From positions 21,963,896 through 22,027,895 of the forward strand of contig NC_067206.1 in the NCBI RefSeq assembly GCF_026262505.1: 64,000 nt of DNA, written 5' to 3'. This DNA comes from Trichomonas vaginalis G3. Taxonomy: Eukaryota > Parabasalia > Trichomonadida > Trichomonadidae. Numbering within the stretch: the first letter of the stretch is position 1; every line of letters starts with the position of its first letter. A program made the translations under genes and the position numbers. Positions 1 through 10,704 of the stretch are shown here, in pieces. Below the pieces are notes generated by a model. The model had not been told where the DNA came from, ran no database searches, and was given only the letters and a program-made list of their open reading frames with translations.

Positions 1-660
1 AATATTCCTTATGAATAATTTTTATTTTATTTTGATATATTTTTCATGCAATAGCCATGATTTATTGTTTCTTACGATAAATGTTTTAATTACATTTAAT
101 AATTATAATATGGTCTTCCGACCATGAATTAATATTTTTCTCTCGAAAATAAATCTGAAATTTTGATCTAAGATGCAAATATAGACAGAGAAATTATCAA
201 CTCAGGTGTATTGTTCCTTACCATTATTCAATTTTCGTGCAAAATTGAATCAATTGTATAAATCGAATATTTGCATTATATATGAATTTTAAACTAAAAA
301 CACAATTGAAATTTCTGTCAGCACTAAGAACACAAGCTTGTTATAGAAGGAAATAGCTTGTTTATCGATTTATGGATCAAAATATAGTTGAATTCGTCTA
401 ATAATGAGACGATTCTTTCACATAAAGTATTCATTTATGCAAAAGATCACATCAATATAGAACTCGAAAACTCAAATTATCTATACTATGATTATTTTTG
501 ATTCAAATGCTGTTCGGCATTAGAAGCAAAAATAATCATAATCTAGATAATTCCAATTTTATATACTTTTTGGGCGCTAAAGCGCCCGTAAAAAAAGTAT
601 ACAAAATTGTTAATTTGAAGAAGGCAGAAATTCAAATTGAATTTTAAGTTGTCACTTTTG
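1..660. other. gene-free AT-rich upstream region
   Basis: No credible coding frame is seen. The stretch is AT-rich spacer leading to the RPC5 gene. Its last bases hold TCACTTTTG at about 652-660, directly against the ATG at 661, which looks like a trichomonad initiator element. A GC-containing short inverted motif (GGGCGCTAAAGCGCCC) lies near 570-590. Confidence 0.6.
652..660 (+). promoter_or_regulatory. initiator-like element of the RPC5 gene
   Basis: TCACTTTTG abuts the ATG at 661. Trichomonad core promoters rely on an Inr of the type TCA-Y-W, with transcription starting at the A, and have very short leaders. This site matches that and decides the start at 661 rather than the upstream in-frame TTG at 637. 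Function is inferred. Confidence 0.5.
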
Positions 661-1727
661 ATGTCTGATTCTGATGACCCAGTAGTATCTGAGATGGATC
701 TCTTTTTGTCATCAGATATGTCAACAAAGAGTCTCATCATTCAGTTTCCACTTGTTAGTCGTAAAGAGGGCTGCCCAAATATCGAGCAAGTCTCATTTAA
801 CTCTAAAAACAAATCTTACAAGATTATGGTTGCTCCACCACAAGATATTTATACAGGTATGGATCTAAAATCACATTACCTTCAAACAAATAAAATTTAT
901 TCACCACACACCATTGTTCGGCGTTAGGCGTTATTCGCGACGGGCAAGTCCATTTGACGCCAATTACTTCTATTTATCAAGCAAGACCATCTGATTTATT
1001 CGAAGAAGAAACAACAACGGCGAAAGACCAAGAACCAGATTCCAAAGCAATAGACTTTACAGAAGGAACCGATATTACCAAATTTACATCTAAAGCAGCG
1101 ACAGATGTCTCCTCGCAGATGAGTGCCCTCACATATAAAGATAATTTGACTGGAATGAGGTGTGACTTCTCCGCTGACCTTATTGAGCAGATTAGTGAGA
1201 ATACCCTTTCATCCAGACCACCACGCGAGCAATTATATTACGTCCTTTATAAGAATAGAACAATTTTCTTTGATGATGTTGTTCAGAGCCTTATATTGAC
1301 GGCATACTCCGAGGAACTGCTTGATGTCCTGTTTAAGTACGCATATTACGTTCAAAGTCGCTGGGTTATTAAATCTGAAGAAATCAGGTCTACAGAGCTT
1401 CCTGTCAACTTACGTGCTGCAAGAAACTTTGCAATTGTCATCTTTTCATATAAGAAATACTTGACTCCAGCATTAATCAAGAAATTCCTAGCATTATTCA
1501 GTATTCAAAGCTCAGACCTCAAAACAATCTTCGACCGTCTTGCTACAAACACAAAGGACAAAGTTACAAACGAAAACAGAGTTGTTTTCAAGTATACAGA
1601 AAAACCCGAATTTGAGCAGCGCCATAAAGAGGCTCACAAGAAAGGACTTAGGGAAATTGAAAGACTGAAGGAATCCCTCTGCCTTATGAAACAAAATCCA
1701 AATCTTTTCGATGATTTTCTTGCTTAA
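661..1727 (+). CDS. RNA polymerase III subunit RPC5 (Sin-like), with one apparent frameshift
   Basis: This is the RPC5/POLR3E subunit of RNA polymerase III, which with its partner subunit supports initiation at tRNA and 5S genes in the nucleus. The N-terminus carries the family signature DDPVVSEMDLFLSS, then a hydrophobic QFPL. After the frame change comes GVIRDGQVHLTPI, matching the LHLTP core of the family, followed by QARPS. A C-terminal YVQSRWVIKSE resembles the winged-helix region. At about 355 codons it is half the length of animal RPC5. The first part (661-927) ends at a TAG, and the family match resumes one frame over within about 10 bases. The protein alignment is continuous across this point, so a single-base error, a real frameshift mutation or recoding are all possible. 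The rest of the gene shows no decay. Confidence 0.75.
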
Positions 1728-2404
1728 AAATTTTCTATATAGATTTTATATATAATTAAAATTATCATCGATTTTTTGTTAATTCGGCTTTGTTATGCTT
1801 AGTTCTTTCGAGATGATAATTTTAAATTTTTGGGCAAAATTGAATTGAGCATTAAATTAGAATTATCATAAATCATATACATATACTATGTTTTGTTTTT
1901 TAACTAAAATTACAAACGAAAAAACTTTGCAGGTAATCATGTTTTTAGAGCTGGTTCAATGACTCATGATTTTCCAGTTCTTGATTGAGCATATAGGCGA
2001 ATCTATTGCTTTTGATTTGCATTTGTTAATGTTTGAGACGTTTTATCGCCTCAAAAATATGAACAAAAAAAGTTGGTGCAACTACACTCAAATACTAAAT
2101 ATTATCTTATCTTAGATTTATCAATACATCCAGCATCTGAGATCTTATATAACATGCTATATATAATGAAATAATATATGCCTTTGCTGAAAAATACTGA
2201 AGTTCGAGGAGATAATGAAAGAATTATGAATCTAGAAGCAGACTTCACTGATAATTTATAACTTATTAATAATGAGAATATATGGCGAAATATGAATCAC
2301 AAATATTATTAGGTCTGTTTCTTTGAAGAATCATACATAAATCGATGTCCCAATGAATTTTTAAACGTCCACTTTTTTTATTCTAAAAAAAAATAAAAAA
2401 ATAA
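1728..2404. other. intergenic spacer
   Basis: AT-rich DNA without a supported gene. It ends with a T-rich stretch containing TCCACTTTTTTTATTC about 40 bases before the MZT1 start, a possible initiator. Confidence 0.5.
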
Positions 2405-2608
2405 ATGAACAACGAAAGGGCTCAGCTCCTTGATTCACTCCACGAACTTTCAAATATTCTTGAAACAGGACTTGACCGCGAAACATTATCCATTTTGCTT
2501 GAACTTACAGAAGCTGGAGTTAATCCAGAAGCTTTGGCAGCTTTAGTTAAAGAACTTCGAAAGCAAAGGGAAGAGAATGATGAACAAACTCCAACATTTT
2601 TTAGTTAA
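2405..2608 (+). CDS. MZT1: MOZART1-like mitotic-spindle organising protein
   Basis: A 67-residue protein matching MZT1, the small helical subunit that binds the N-termini of gamma-tubulin complex proteins and recruits the ring complex to microtubule-organising centres. The diagnostic core is ILETGLDRETLS followed by EAGVNPEALAALVKELRK, nearly identical in pattern to human MZT1 (ILNTGLDMETLS, GINPEALSSVIKELRK). The length is normal for the family (70-80 aa). In a trichomonad it would act at basal bodies and the spindle pole (atractophore). Codon use is clean and the gene looks intact. Confidence 0.9.
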   Translation: MNNERAQLLDSLHELSNILETGLDRETLSILLELTEAGVNPEALAALVKELRKQREENDEQTPTFFS

Positions 2609-2760
2609 CTACAATCAATCATGTTTTTTTTTTATCAATTATCAACATTTATTAGGAAAAAAAAAGAAAGAAACGATTTTATACTTTTTGTTTGTTACAA
2701 TCAATTTGTTCGTAAATAAAAATGTTACTATTATTTAAAAGAAAAACAAATTAAATATTT

Positions 2761-4314
2761 TTATAAGCTAACAATCTTATTAACAACATCTCCATGGTCA
2801 CCTCTATCACATATAATAGTCGTTACGTGGCATACGTAATCTTCATCGAAGCAAACTCCTACACCAATGTCATCTACTTGATTTAGAAGAACAGAAACAC
2901 AATCTGTGTTATTTCTCCACTTCCTCATAATTTCTTTTGGAGCTCTAAGCATTTCTTTGCAAGTAGTATGGCTGATATCGCATAATTTATAACGTGGTTC
3001 AACAACATTTTTGTAAAAGTCGTCTTCGATTGGATTAATACCTTCCTGACCATTTGCAATAAATTCTGCATGATCCTGAGCAACTTTAAACAGGTTGTCA
3101 TCAAATGACAGCTTTTCTAAAGAATGCTGTTCTCTAAATTCGTTCATTTCTTCAGCAATATGCTTTGCTAGTATGGAATGATCCACTAAGTTCTCTGATC
3201 CATCAATAATTGACGCGTAAATGCTTCTTGTAACGATACGAACTGAAAAATAACAATTTTTCTTAATAACAAACCCAATACCGATTCTGTTGAATTCTCC
3301 CAACAATGCATCGACATGGTATGTCTGCTGCATCCATTCTGAAACAATCGTCTTGGGATTTGCTTTTTCGAACTCAAATTTACCGAAGTCGACGTGGCTC
3401 GAAGAAGCGCTCGGTATACGTGTAGAAATGAATTTCTGGGTAATTTTTGTTGGATCTGTCTGACTGAATTTATATGCTAACGTTGCTAATTGATCGCTCC
3501 ATAAATAAGGCGGTAAATCGTATTTTTCGCGTATATTGTTGACAATTTCGAGACAGTTTTGGCCCAACAAGAAACTCCTTAGCTCATCGCCAACAAGATG
3601 GGAATCTCCAATATAAGATTTGACAGCAACGATAACTGTAAAGAAAGTGGTTTTTTGTGCTGTTGATGCCATACCACATCCAATTGTATTGACTTTGGAC
3701 AGAAGAGCTGCGGAGATTCCTGGCTCAGATGCCCATTCGTTAGTAACGTCTAAAAATGCGTGATTTGGTGAATCACTTCGAGATACATATGCGTAATAAA
3801 ATGGAAATGGGAGATCGCTGATTTCTTCTTTAATTGGAGCATTAGTAAATTTTACCTCCATTTTCGCCATTGCGAGAGAGTGTTTCATCGCAATTCGATT
3901 TAGATCAATTGATTCTACAATAGGAGGAAGTTTATGAGAAGCTCTGAACAAATTAACGGCCCTTATTAAAGTAGCGTAAATAGAAGAGTATTGGAATCGT
4001 AAAACAGGCGGAGGATTATCGAAATCATATTTTGCATCAATAAAACTTCCTTCATTTTCATCCGAATCGCTAATAGAAACTTCATCATCATATTCATCTT
4101 CTTCCTCTCCAGATCCATCCTCTTCTTCACCATTGGTCTCTTTCTTTGCCTCTTTTGGAGATTCAACTATTTTTCCGTCTCCAGAGCTCTTTTTCGCTTT
4201 TGGTGTCAAATCATCAAGCTTCAACTCCTTATCACTATCAGATGAGTCGTTCCCCTTCATATCTGCGGAATCTTCGACTGAGTCCTCAATATTTTGATCT
4301 GAGCTATCTGACAT
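2761..4314 (-). CDS. acidic N-terminal protein with three CAP/SCP-like domains
   Basis: A 517-residue protein. Residues 1-90 are a very acidic, Ser/Lys-rich, probably disordered region with no signal peptide. Three repeats then resemble the CAP (CRISP/Antigen 5/PR-1) fold, at about 105-235 (AVNLFRASHKLPPI), 250-370 (VNNIREKYDLPPYLW) and 385-510 (MNEFREQHSLEKLSF, then AQDHAEFIANG). Each begins with the family's N-terminal helix pattern followed by a helix with a conserved His/Ala. CAP proteins are usually secreted and disulfide-rich. Here there is no leader and cysteines are few, so an intracellular role is likely. Function is unknown. Confidence 0.6.
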   Translation of the reverse strand: MSDSSDQNIEDSVEDSADMKGNDSSDSDKELKLDDLTPKAKKSSGDGKIVESPKEAKKETNGEEEDGSGEEEDEYDDEVSISDSDENEGSFIDAKYDFDNPPPVLRFQYSSIYATLIRAVNLFRASHKLPPIVESIDLNRIAMKHSLAMAKMEVKFTNAPIKEEISDLPFPFYYAYVSRSDSPNHAFLDVTNEWASEPGISAALLSKVNTIGCGMASTAQKTTFFTVIVAVKSYIGDSHLVGDELRSFLLGQNCLEIVNNIREKYDLPPYLWSDQLATLAYKFSQTDPTKITQKFISTRIPSASSSHVDFGKFEFEKANPKTIVSEWMQQTYHVDALLGEFNRIGIGFVIKKNCYFSVRIVTRSIYASIIDGSENLVDHSILAKHIAEEMNEFREQHSLEKLSFDDNLFKVAQDHAEFIANGQEGINPIEDDFYKNVVEPRYKLCDISHTTCKEMLRAPKEIMRKWRNNTDCVSVLLNQVDDIGVGVCFDEDYVCHVTTIICDRGDHGDVVNKIVSL

Positions 4315-5044
4315 TCTATTTTAAATTTAGATTACACCGATGAAAATCTTTTGAAAAGTTAAAAAAACGTGTTTTTTATACTTCAGTAATTTTGATTCTT
4401 TTTATATGCTGACCTGGAGAATTTATATATATACCAAAAGAAAATGTAGATTTGATAAGCATTGAGCTACATGAGTCAACAAAAAGTTATGAAAACTCAC
4501 ATTTTAGATCACAATAATTTGGTTGGCATTTGTAAACTCCTCGCAATTGGTTGATGTGAGAGCAAAATTCAGAGAATGGATGGCTTGAGTATGAATGATT
4601 TTCTCGATTTTGGAAATTTCTTAAAAATTGTCTAAATCGGCAACCATACTTAAGTAGTCAAAAAATTTAAAGTATCCACTTCCTTAAAACTGGAGCTTAC
4701 TGTGACCTTATCGATAAAATAAAAATTTTATATATATTCTTATGGAAAATAGACTTTTTATTTTTTGAAAAATAGCATTATGCATTTAAGAAATGAAAAA
4801 TATTGATTTGTTTCAGCTTAATCTTAATTATTAAATGTTAATATCCAATATAGTATTTCAAAGCTACAGTATCTGATATTGCCCCAATTATTTCCATCCA
4901 ATATCACTCCGAATCACATCACGGATTTTTCAAATTGTGGAAAAAAATTGAATTGTGAAAAAAATTGAATTGAATTGTGGAAAAAAATTGAATTGTGTAT
5001 ATAATGAGTGTAGTAGCAATTGCTAGTTTTTTATTTTTTTTTAA
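4315..5044. other. intergenic spacer with a short tandem repeat
   Basis: Spacer between two unrelated genes, with no gene seen. Its last third contains the short repeat listed separately at about 4934-4998. Confidence 0.5.
4934..4998. repeat. imperfect tandem repeat of a GTGGAAAAAAATTGAATT unit
   Basis: Three close copies of GTG(G)AAAAAAATTGAATT occur in a row with variable spacers. This is a simple AT-rich minisatellite just upstream of the ankyrin remnant, with no sign of function. Confidence 0.7.
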
Positions 5045-5616
5045 ATAGTCAAAAATTTTAATGTCTTCGGACGTATTAAATCTTTGTTTGAGAATGGTAA
5101 CTATAAACAAGTAAACTCTTTAGGTTTACCACTCATTCGTGCATCACAAAAAGGTTATCTTGAAAATCCCCTTACTAAAGCATGCGAAGAAAGAAATCTC
5201 GAACGTATTAAATCTATTATAGAGAACGGTAACTATAATGTAGAATCTTTGGGCTTACCACTCATTTTTTCATCAGAATATGGTCATCTTGAAGTTGTTG
5301 AATATCTTATCTCAATTGGAGCCGATAAAGAAGCAAAGGATAATTTTTGTGGATGTACTCCACTCATTTGGGCAACAGAAAATGGTCATCTTGAAGTTGT
5401 TAAATATCTTATCTCAGTTGGAGCCGATAAAGAAGCAAAGAATAAAAGGAATGTACTCCACTCATTTATGCATCAATGGATGGTCATCTTGAAGTTGTTA
5501 AATATCTTATCTCAGTTGGAGCCGATAAAGAAGCAAAGAATAAAAATGGTAAGACTGCTCTTGATGTTGCATGGCGCTTTGTGAAAGAATACTTTTTGGA
5601 AGACAAAACAGAATAG
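5045..5616 (+). pseudogene. ankyrin-repeat gene remnant
   Basis: The frame encodes trichomonad-style ankyrin repeats (unit HLEVVKYLISVGADKEAK), the kind greatly expanded in these parasites. There is no in-frame ATG before the repeats. The frame is lost once near position 5450, after which the repeat pattern (GHLEVVKYLISVGADKEAKNK, then KTALDVAW) resumes in another frame and ends at a TAG at 5614-5616. Both the missing start and the frameshift point to a decayed 3' fragment of a longer gene. Confidence 0.75.
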
Positions 5617-6352
5617 AGAATAATTATAGATAATGATAAAATATTAAAAAATAATATCCTTACTTATAAAACATAGCATCACTTAGAAACAAAAATTTAA
5701 ACCTTCAAAATAATGTATTTTTTTTAAGAACAAACAGCATCACCATCTGAGGATTCACTTTTAATCATGCTTGCTTATTTATAAAGTATTACATAGCTTA
5801 AAAATCATATAATTATGAAATGCATTCATATTTTTCATGTAAAATTCATTAGCTCAAATAACTCCACCTATATAACCAAAAATTCATAAGCGTGTTAGAA
5901 ATCTCTAATATATCAAAAGTAGATGATGATGTTTAACTAAATTAACTTGATAAATTTATACATTATGTCCTGTATAATACGTCAACATCAACTATTCTCT
6001 AAATATCTATACGACATCAATAAATGCACCAATATAACACCAAACTTTCAATGAAATAAAAATGCAAGAGATGACACCATGTTTTCTTATTTATACCTTA
6101 CCCTCACAAAATACAGTGTACTTTTAAGTATCAAAAACATATAGTAGTACAAAGATGAGAAATATATCTTCACATAACATAGTTAAAAAATAAGCCATAT
6201 TTTACTTACTAACCTGCTTTCAAAATAAGGGGGTCATGAAAAAGTTGCAAAAGTCAAAAATTGAGGGTAATTTGGCATAATTTTGATTTTATGAATAAAT
6301 ATTATTTTATTCAACCATAATACGAAAAATTCGTGAAATTCTTATAAATACA
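5617..6352. other. intergenic spacer
   Basis: AT-rich spacer between the ankyrin remnant and the 3' end of MCM3. I see no gene, RNA or clear repeat. Confidence 0.5.
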
Positions 6353-8752
6353 TTAAAATGCAATATTTTCATCATCAAATGTAACATTCTTATTTTCAGA
6401 AAGTAAAATCTTCAATTCATCTCTAGTGATAACAACACCCTTCTGAAGCTCAACAGTTTCAATGAACTGGTCCAATGTAACGAATACTTTATCTGTCTGA
6501 TTGATGTAATATTTATAAACTTCCTGGAATGCCTTTCTCTTTTCATCCAATTCATCACCAACATATGATTCAACTAACTTAGGAAGTTCGTCTTCCTTTA
6601 CTTGTTCTCCTTCTTTTTCTTCTGCATCAGATTCTGAAGCAGCGCTTTGTTCTTCAGAACTATTTTCAAGTTCTTCATCTGTTTCTACAGCTTCTGGTTC
6701 TGATGAATCATCATTATCATCATCCTTCTTTGTCTTCTTTGTCTTCTTACTCTTCTTCTTCTTGTCGTCGTTACTGATCAACTTCTTTGTTCTTGGCTTA
6801 GGTGGTTCTTCATCTTCGCCGTAGACAGAGAACTTGAGAAGAGAAATGGCTGTATTGGCATCTTGTTCTGTGATTGTTGATGATAATCTGATCTTTGCAG
6901 CAGCTGTTGAAAGTCTGATGAGTGTTTCGAATGTACGTGGTGTAATTGGCTGTGTCTTTCTTGTCATAACAGCTCTCATGTCTGCCCAAGCTGAGACAAG
7001 CAATTCGTTAGCTTCCTTAGTTAATGTTGGTTTGATATCTTTGCAATGTGTAATGTATTTCTTAAGGAATTCGACAGTTACGTAGTTCTGTTGTTCGCCT
7101 TGTGAAACATGTGGAATTGCATCGCTCTTGAGGTAAATGCCATCATCGGAATATGTTGTTGATGGACCATTTGACTTCCATTTATGGTTCTCAAGAACGT
7201 GGTCAGCAATTGCAGCATCAACTTGTGGATTGTGTTGATCCAAAACGATGAACAATAAATCGAAACGTGAGATAAGTGAATCTGGTAATCCGACATTATC
7301 CATTGGAGATCTATTTGGATTGTATGTGCCCCAAACTGGGTTAGCAGCTGCAGCAACAGAGCATCTTGCATTAAGTGTTGCGTGGATGCCTGCTTTGCTG
7401 ATTGTAACTGTCTGTTGTTCAAGGGCTTCGTGAATTGCAACTCTATCAGCTTCATCCATTTTATCGAATTCATCGATGCAAACAACACCTCTGTCTGCGA
7501 TAACCATTGCACCAGCTTCTAATCTTCTTTCACCTGTCTCTGTATCTGTTGTAACACTTGCTGTTAAACCAACACCTGATGCACCACGACCTGTTGTATG
7601 GACGGCCAAAGGAGCAATGTTTAAAACGTGTCTTAATAATTGTGACTTTGCTGTTGATGGATCGCCGACCATAAGCATGTTGATATCACCTCTGATGTGT
7701 GTGCCATCAGGAAGGTTTGTTTCGCAGCCACCTGCAAGCATGAGAACAATGGCTTCTTTGATACGACTGCTTCCATAAATGGAAGGAGCGATACTGCGGC
7801 TAAGCAAATCGAGAACATGGGTATTTTCTTCAACATCAAGTTGGTTGTTCTCTTTGTATCCAGCAATGAAGCGGATATTTTCGACATCTGATTTTGTAAG
7901 ATTTAATTGAAGTGTTTGAGCAGCTACTTCAATTGAATTTGCAATAAGAAGTGGATGATAGATACCACTTGCAGTACCTTGAACTTTATTTGGCAAAATT
8001 CTGTAAACACCGTAAACTTTAACTCTGTCGCCTGGTTTGCAAGCATCAGCAAGATCTGCGTCTGCTATAACATCACAGTTACGTGGCATTTGGCCGGCTG
8101 GTGCTGATTCTGGACGCTCTTGGATTGTAATGATTTGATGATCAATGAATGTAGAAAATCCGTATTCTACTTCAAGAGGATTGTCGTTAGCATCCTTGTT
8201 AGGGATTGCAAAGCGTGATGGACGCGCTGTAAGATCAGTTGCATCGTGAAATTGTGTTCTTAATCTCTGGTTTGTTGCTGGGCAAAACTGGACAAGTGTA
8301 ACGAGTTTTGGATTGACAAGTGATGTTTTGGTAACAATGCCATCAAGGCACACAATGTGATTTAAGAATCTTGTATTAAGTTGTCTTGGTGAAACAAAAT
8401 GATCACCAATTGGGCCAGTAATACCGAATGTAAGATCCTGTTCACCTTTAGCGTTAACTTCTTTTCTATATTCGTTAAGTGCTTCATTAATTGCTTGTTG
8501 AAAGAGCTTCGGATTTTTGATTAATTCTTGTGTAATATTATGACCATTGAGCCTATCAAACTCACGAAGATGATCTAAGTTAATTAAAATACGTTTTTTG
8601 TTTTCATTAACTGCGTTATCAACAGCTTCTCTATAATACTTTTCTTCATGGCCTGAAAAATCAGAATCAAAGAACTGGGAAAACATGTTTCGATACATAG
8701 CTACTGTTGCAGCTGGTACCTCCCATACGTTTGTTGCTTGAGAGTCTTCCAT
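6353..8752 (-). CDS. MCM3: DNA replication licensing factor MCM3
   Basis: A 799-residue MCM helicase subunit of the MCM2-7 ring that unwinds DNA at replication forks. It is assigned to MCM3 by its N-terminal domain: HFVSPRQLNTRFLNHIVCLDGIVTK, as two adjoining blocks, then YCPAT-like FCPATNQ, and the family phrase ITIQERPESAPAGQMPR. The AAA+ domain has Walker A GDPSTAKSQLLRH at about residue 360, Walker B DRGVVCIDEFDKMDE, the sensor region AAANPVWGTYNPNRS, and the arginine finger SRFDLLF. A long acidic/lysine-rich linker (about 650-720, KKKKSKKTKKTKKD) precedes the C-terminal winged-helix region. The length is normal. A TCACAGA just before the ATG may be the initiator. Confidence 0.95.
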   Translation of the reverse strand: MEDSQATNVWEVPAATVAMYRNMFSQFFDSDFSGHEEKYYREAVDNAVNENKKRILINLDHLREFDRLNGHNITQELIKNPKLFQQAINEALNEYRKEVNAKGEQDLTFGITGPIGDHFVSPRQLNTRFLNHIVCLDGIVTKTSLVNPKLVTLVQFCPATNQRLRTQFHDATDLTARPSRFAIPNKDANDNPLEVEYGFSTFIDHQIITIQERPESAPAGQMPRNCDVIADADLADACKPGDRVKVYGVYRILPNKVQGTASGIYHPLLIANSIEVAAQTLQLNLTKSDVENIRFIAGYKENNQLDVEENTHVLDLLSRSIAPSIYGSSRIKEAIVLMLAGGCETNLPDGTHIRGDINMLMVGDPSTAKSQLLRHVLNIAPLAVHTTGRGASGVGLTASVTTDTETGERRLEAGAMVIADRGVVCIDEFDKMDEADRVAIHEALEQQTVTISKAGIHATLNARCSVAAAANPVWGTYNPNRSPMDNVGLPDSLISRFDLLFIVLDQHNPQVDAAIADHVLENHKWKSNGPSTTYSDDGIYLKSDAIPHVSQGEQQNYVTVEFLKKYITHCKDIKPTLTKEANELLVSAWADMRAVMTRKTQPITPRTFETLIRLSTAAAKIRLSSTITEQDANTAISLLKFSVYGEDEEPPKPRTKKLISNDDKKKKSKKTKKTKKDDDNDDSSEPEAVETDEELENSSEEQSAASESDAEEKEGEQVKEDELPKLVESYVGDELDEKRKAFQEVYKYYINQTDKVFVTLDQFIETVELQKGVVITRDELKILLSENKNVTFDDENIAF

Positions 8753-9763
8753 ATTCTGTGAAATTTTAGAAATTCTAAACGCTCACCAAAATTCTAACTA
8801 TACCATTCTTAAGAGGTATATTGTTATTTTATACACTGCATGATATTTTCCCAATTGTTTTTGTTCAGATATCACGAATGTAGAATCTGATTATTAATTT
8901 CTAGACAATTATTCAATATGGATGTTATTCTTTGATTTACAAGCTAATTTTTAGTTGATGGTTCAAAAAAATAGTCCATAATTTCAAATATATATGGCAA
9001 ATTTATTCAGAATGAATTTGTATATATGAAGAACTGGCTACTTTGTATAGATTTAATGGAATTCATTTTTGCAGCACATCAATGTGTTCCGGTGAAGAAT
9101 ATCACAAATATTTATGAAGATTTTATGAAATCGAACTGATATCTATATAAATAAATGATAAGAAAGGTTGCATATGCATAAATAAATCTATGGCTGTTCA
9201 TATATATGTTGCTTAATCATATTTCTAAGAATATAAGATCTAATTTTCAAAATGATCGGAATAGCATAAGATGTCTATTGAAATAATCGAGTTAATACCA
9301 ATAGAGATAAAATTTCAAAATGTCTTTTTTGGTGGATTCAAAGACATCTAAATCGATCGTAATTAATTATTTATAAAATTCTTTTATCTACTGAGTATCT
9401 TCAATCATAGCTGTTGTATATGATATATACCATATATGCGGCCTTATTTGAAAAAAATTACATGAATCAATCAAAATAAAAGTAATTATGATAGTTTGTT
9501 CAATGTGATTAGAATTTAAAGTGCATGATATTTTGTTTAGTATATGATTCAGCAAATAAACAATGTTTTATTGGTAATATCGACAAGAAATTTCTGTGAA
9601 AATTGGCTTTCATAGAACAATATGTTATGATATGTCTATTTTATGTTGTTTCTTATTCATCTTATATCTCTTTACCTAAAAATTTTTGAAATCATAATCA
9701 CTGATAATTATGATAAAACCGATGGAATATAATTCAATTTGAAAACGTGACATAGATTTATCA
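8753..9763. other. intergenic spacer (divergent promoters)
   Basis: About 1 kb of AT-rich DNA between the divergent MCM3 and SCAMP genes. No gene or strong repeat is seen. It should contain both promoters; a TCAATG overlaps the SCAMP start. Confidence 0.5.
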
Positions 9764-10396
9764 ATGTCAATGGACGCTCAGGAGAGATATGCCCGCATCC
9801 AGGCAAAGGAAGAGGAGCTTAAACGTCGTGAGGCCGGCCTTAGAGAGCAGCAACTCGATATTGAAGATGACAGAAAGCCAAATTGGCCTGTCTGCTGCCC
9901 ATTTGTTTATCACGATATTTCCGGAGAAATCCCAATTAAGAATACAGCTGCTTGCAAGGTTGCCTACATTTTACAATACGTCTGGGCTTTAACTCTCATC
10001 GTCAATATGCTTGCTGCCTTCGGCTCTGGCTCAATGGCTAATTATAGTGTTGCAAAGTACATCGTATTCAGCATCATCTACACAATTCTTGGTATTCCAC
10101 TCGCTTTCAGAGTCAATTACATGAAATACTACGAACAGTGCAAGAAGGAAGACCTTTCTCTCAGCTGGTTCCTCCTTGAAATTATATTCTTTGGTCTTAA
10201 CGTTGTTGGCGCTGTTGGTCTTCCAAACTCTGGCCTTTGCGGCGTTCTTTACGCTATTGATGCTTTTTCAAAGGGTAATGGCTATATAAAAATTTTTGGT
10301 ATCATTTCCGCCTGCGCTTGGATCTTATCCTCACTCGGCCAGGGCTTCCTCGGCTCAAGATCCTTCCTTTTGTATAAGAATCAAGGAAAGGATTAA
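9764..10396 (+). CDS. secretory carrier membrane protein (SCAMP)
   Basis: A 210-residue SCAMP family protein of the trans-Golgi/endosome recycling pathway. The N-terminal cytosolic helix (residues 8-40) is an amphipathic coiled coil (EEELKRREAGLREQQLDIE), followed by the family motif NWPVCCPFVYHDISGEIP. Four hydrophobic spans follow at about 65-90, 97-118, 128-155 and 168-195. The conserved loop between spans 2 and 3 (FRVNYMKYYEQCKKED) lines up with the SCAMP E-peptide region. N-terminal NPF repeats, present in long animal SCAMPs, are absent. The gene looks intact. Confidence 0.85.
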   Translation: MSMDAQERYARIQAKEEELKRREAGLREQQLDIEDDRKPNWPVCCPFVYHDISGEIPIKNTAACKVAYILQYVWALTLIVNMLAAFGSGSMANYSVAKYIVFSIIYTILGIPLAFRVNYMKYYEQCKKEDLSLSWFLLEIIFFGLNVVGAVGLPNSGLCGVLYAIDAFSKGNGYIKIFGIISACAWILSSLGQGFLGSRSFLLYKNQGKD

Positions 10397-10704
10397 ATTA
10401 CCAATTCAATTCTCTTTGATTCTTAATTGCATTCTTTTTTCTAAAGACCACTTTTATTTAATTTTTTCTAATCTTTATTTCTTATTTGCCACAAAAAAAA
10501 TTCAATTAAAAAGAATTTTAACTAATTATTCATAACATGTAAAAACAAATATTAATATTTATTGATCAGTTACGATCCATATCATAAGAGTAATAAAAAT
10601 AATTCAAATTTTCTCAACAACCTGAAAACATCGTGTTGAGATTAGTGCTTTCTGGGTTAAAACAAAGGGATATATTCTATGAAATCCCAAAAACAAAACA
10701 AAAA
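10397..10704. other. spacer between convergent genes
   Basis: AT-rich 3' spacer between two convergent genes. No feature is seen apart from A/T runs. Confidence 0.4.

Noticed and set aside
857-927. Possible 71-bp GT-AG intron in RPC5
   Set aside because: It is in phase, but it removes residues that align with the family and lacks the conserved trichomonad branch/3' splice motif. A single frame slip explains the data better.
6834-7891. Plus-strand frames inside MCM3
   Set aside because: Shadows of the strongly conserved MCM3 frame on the other strand.
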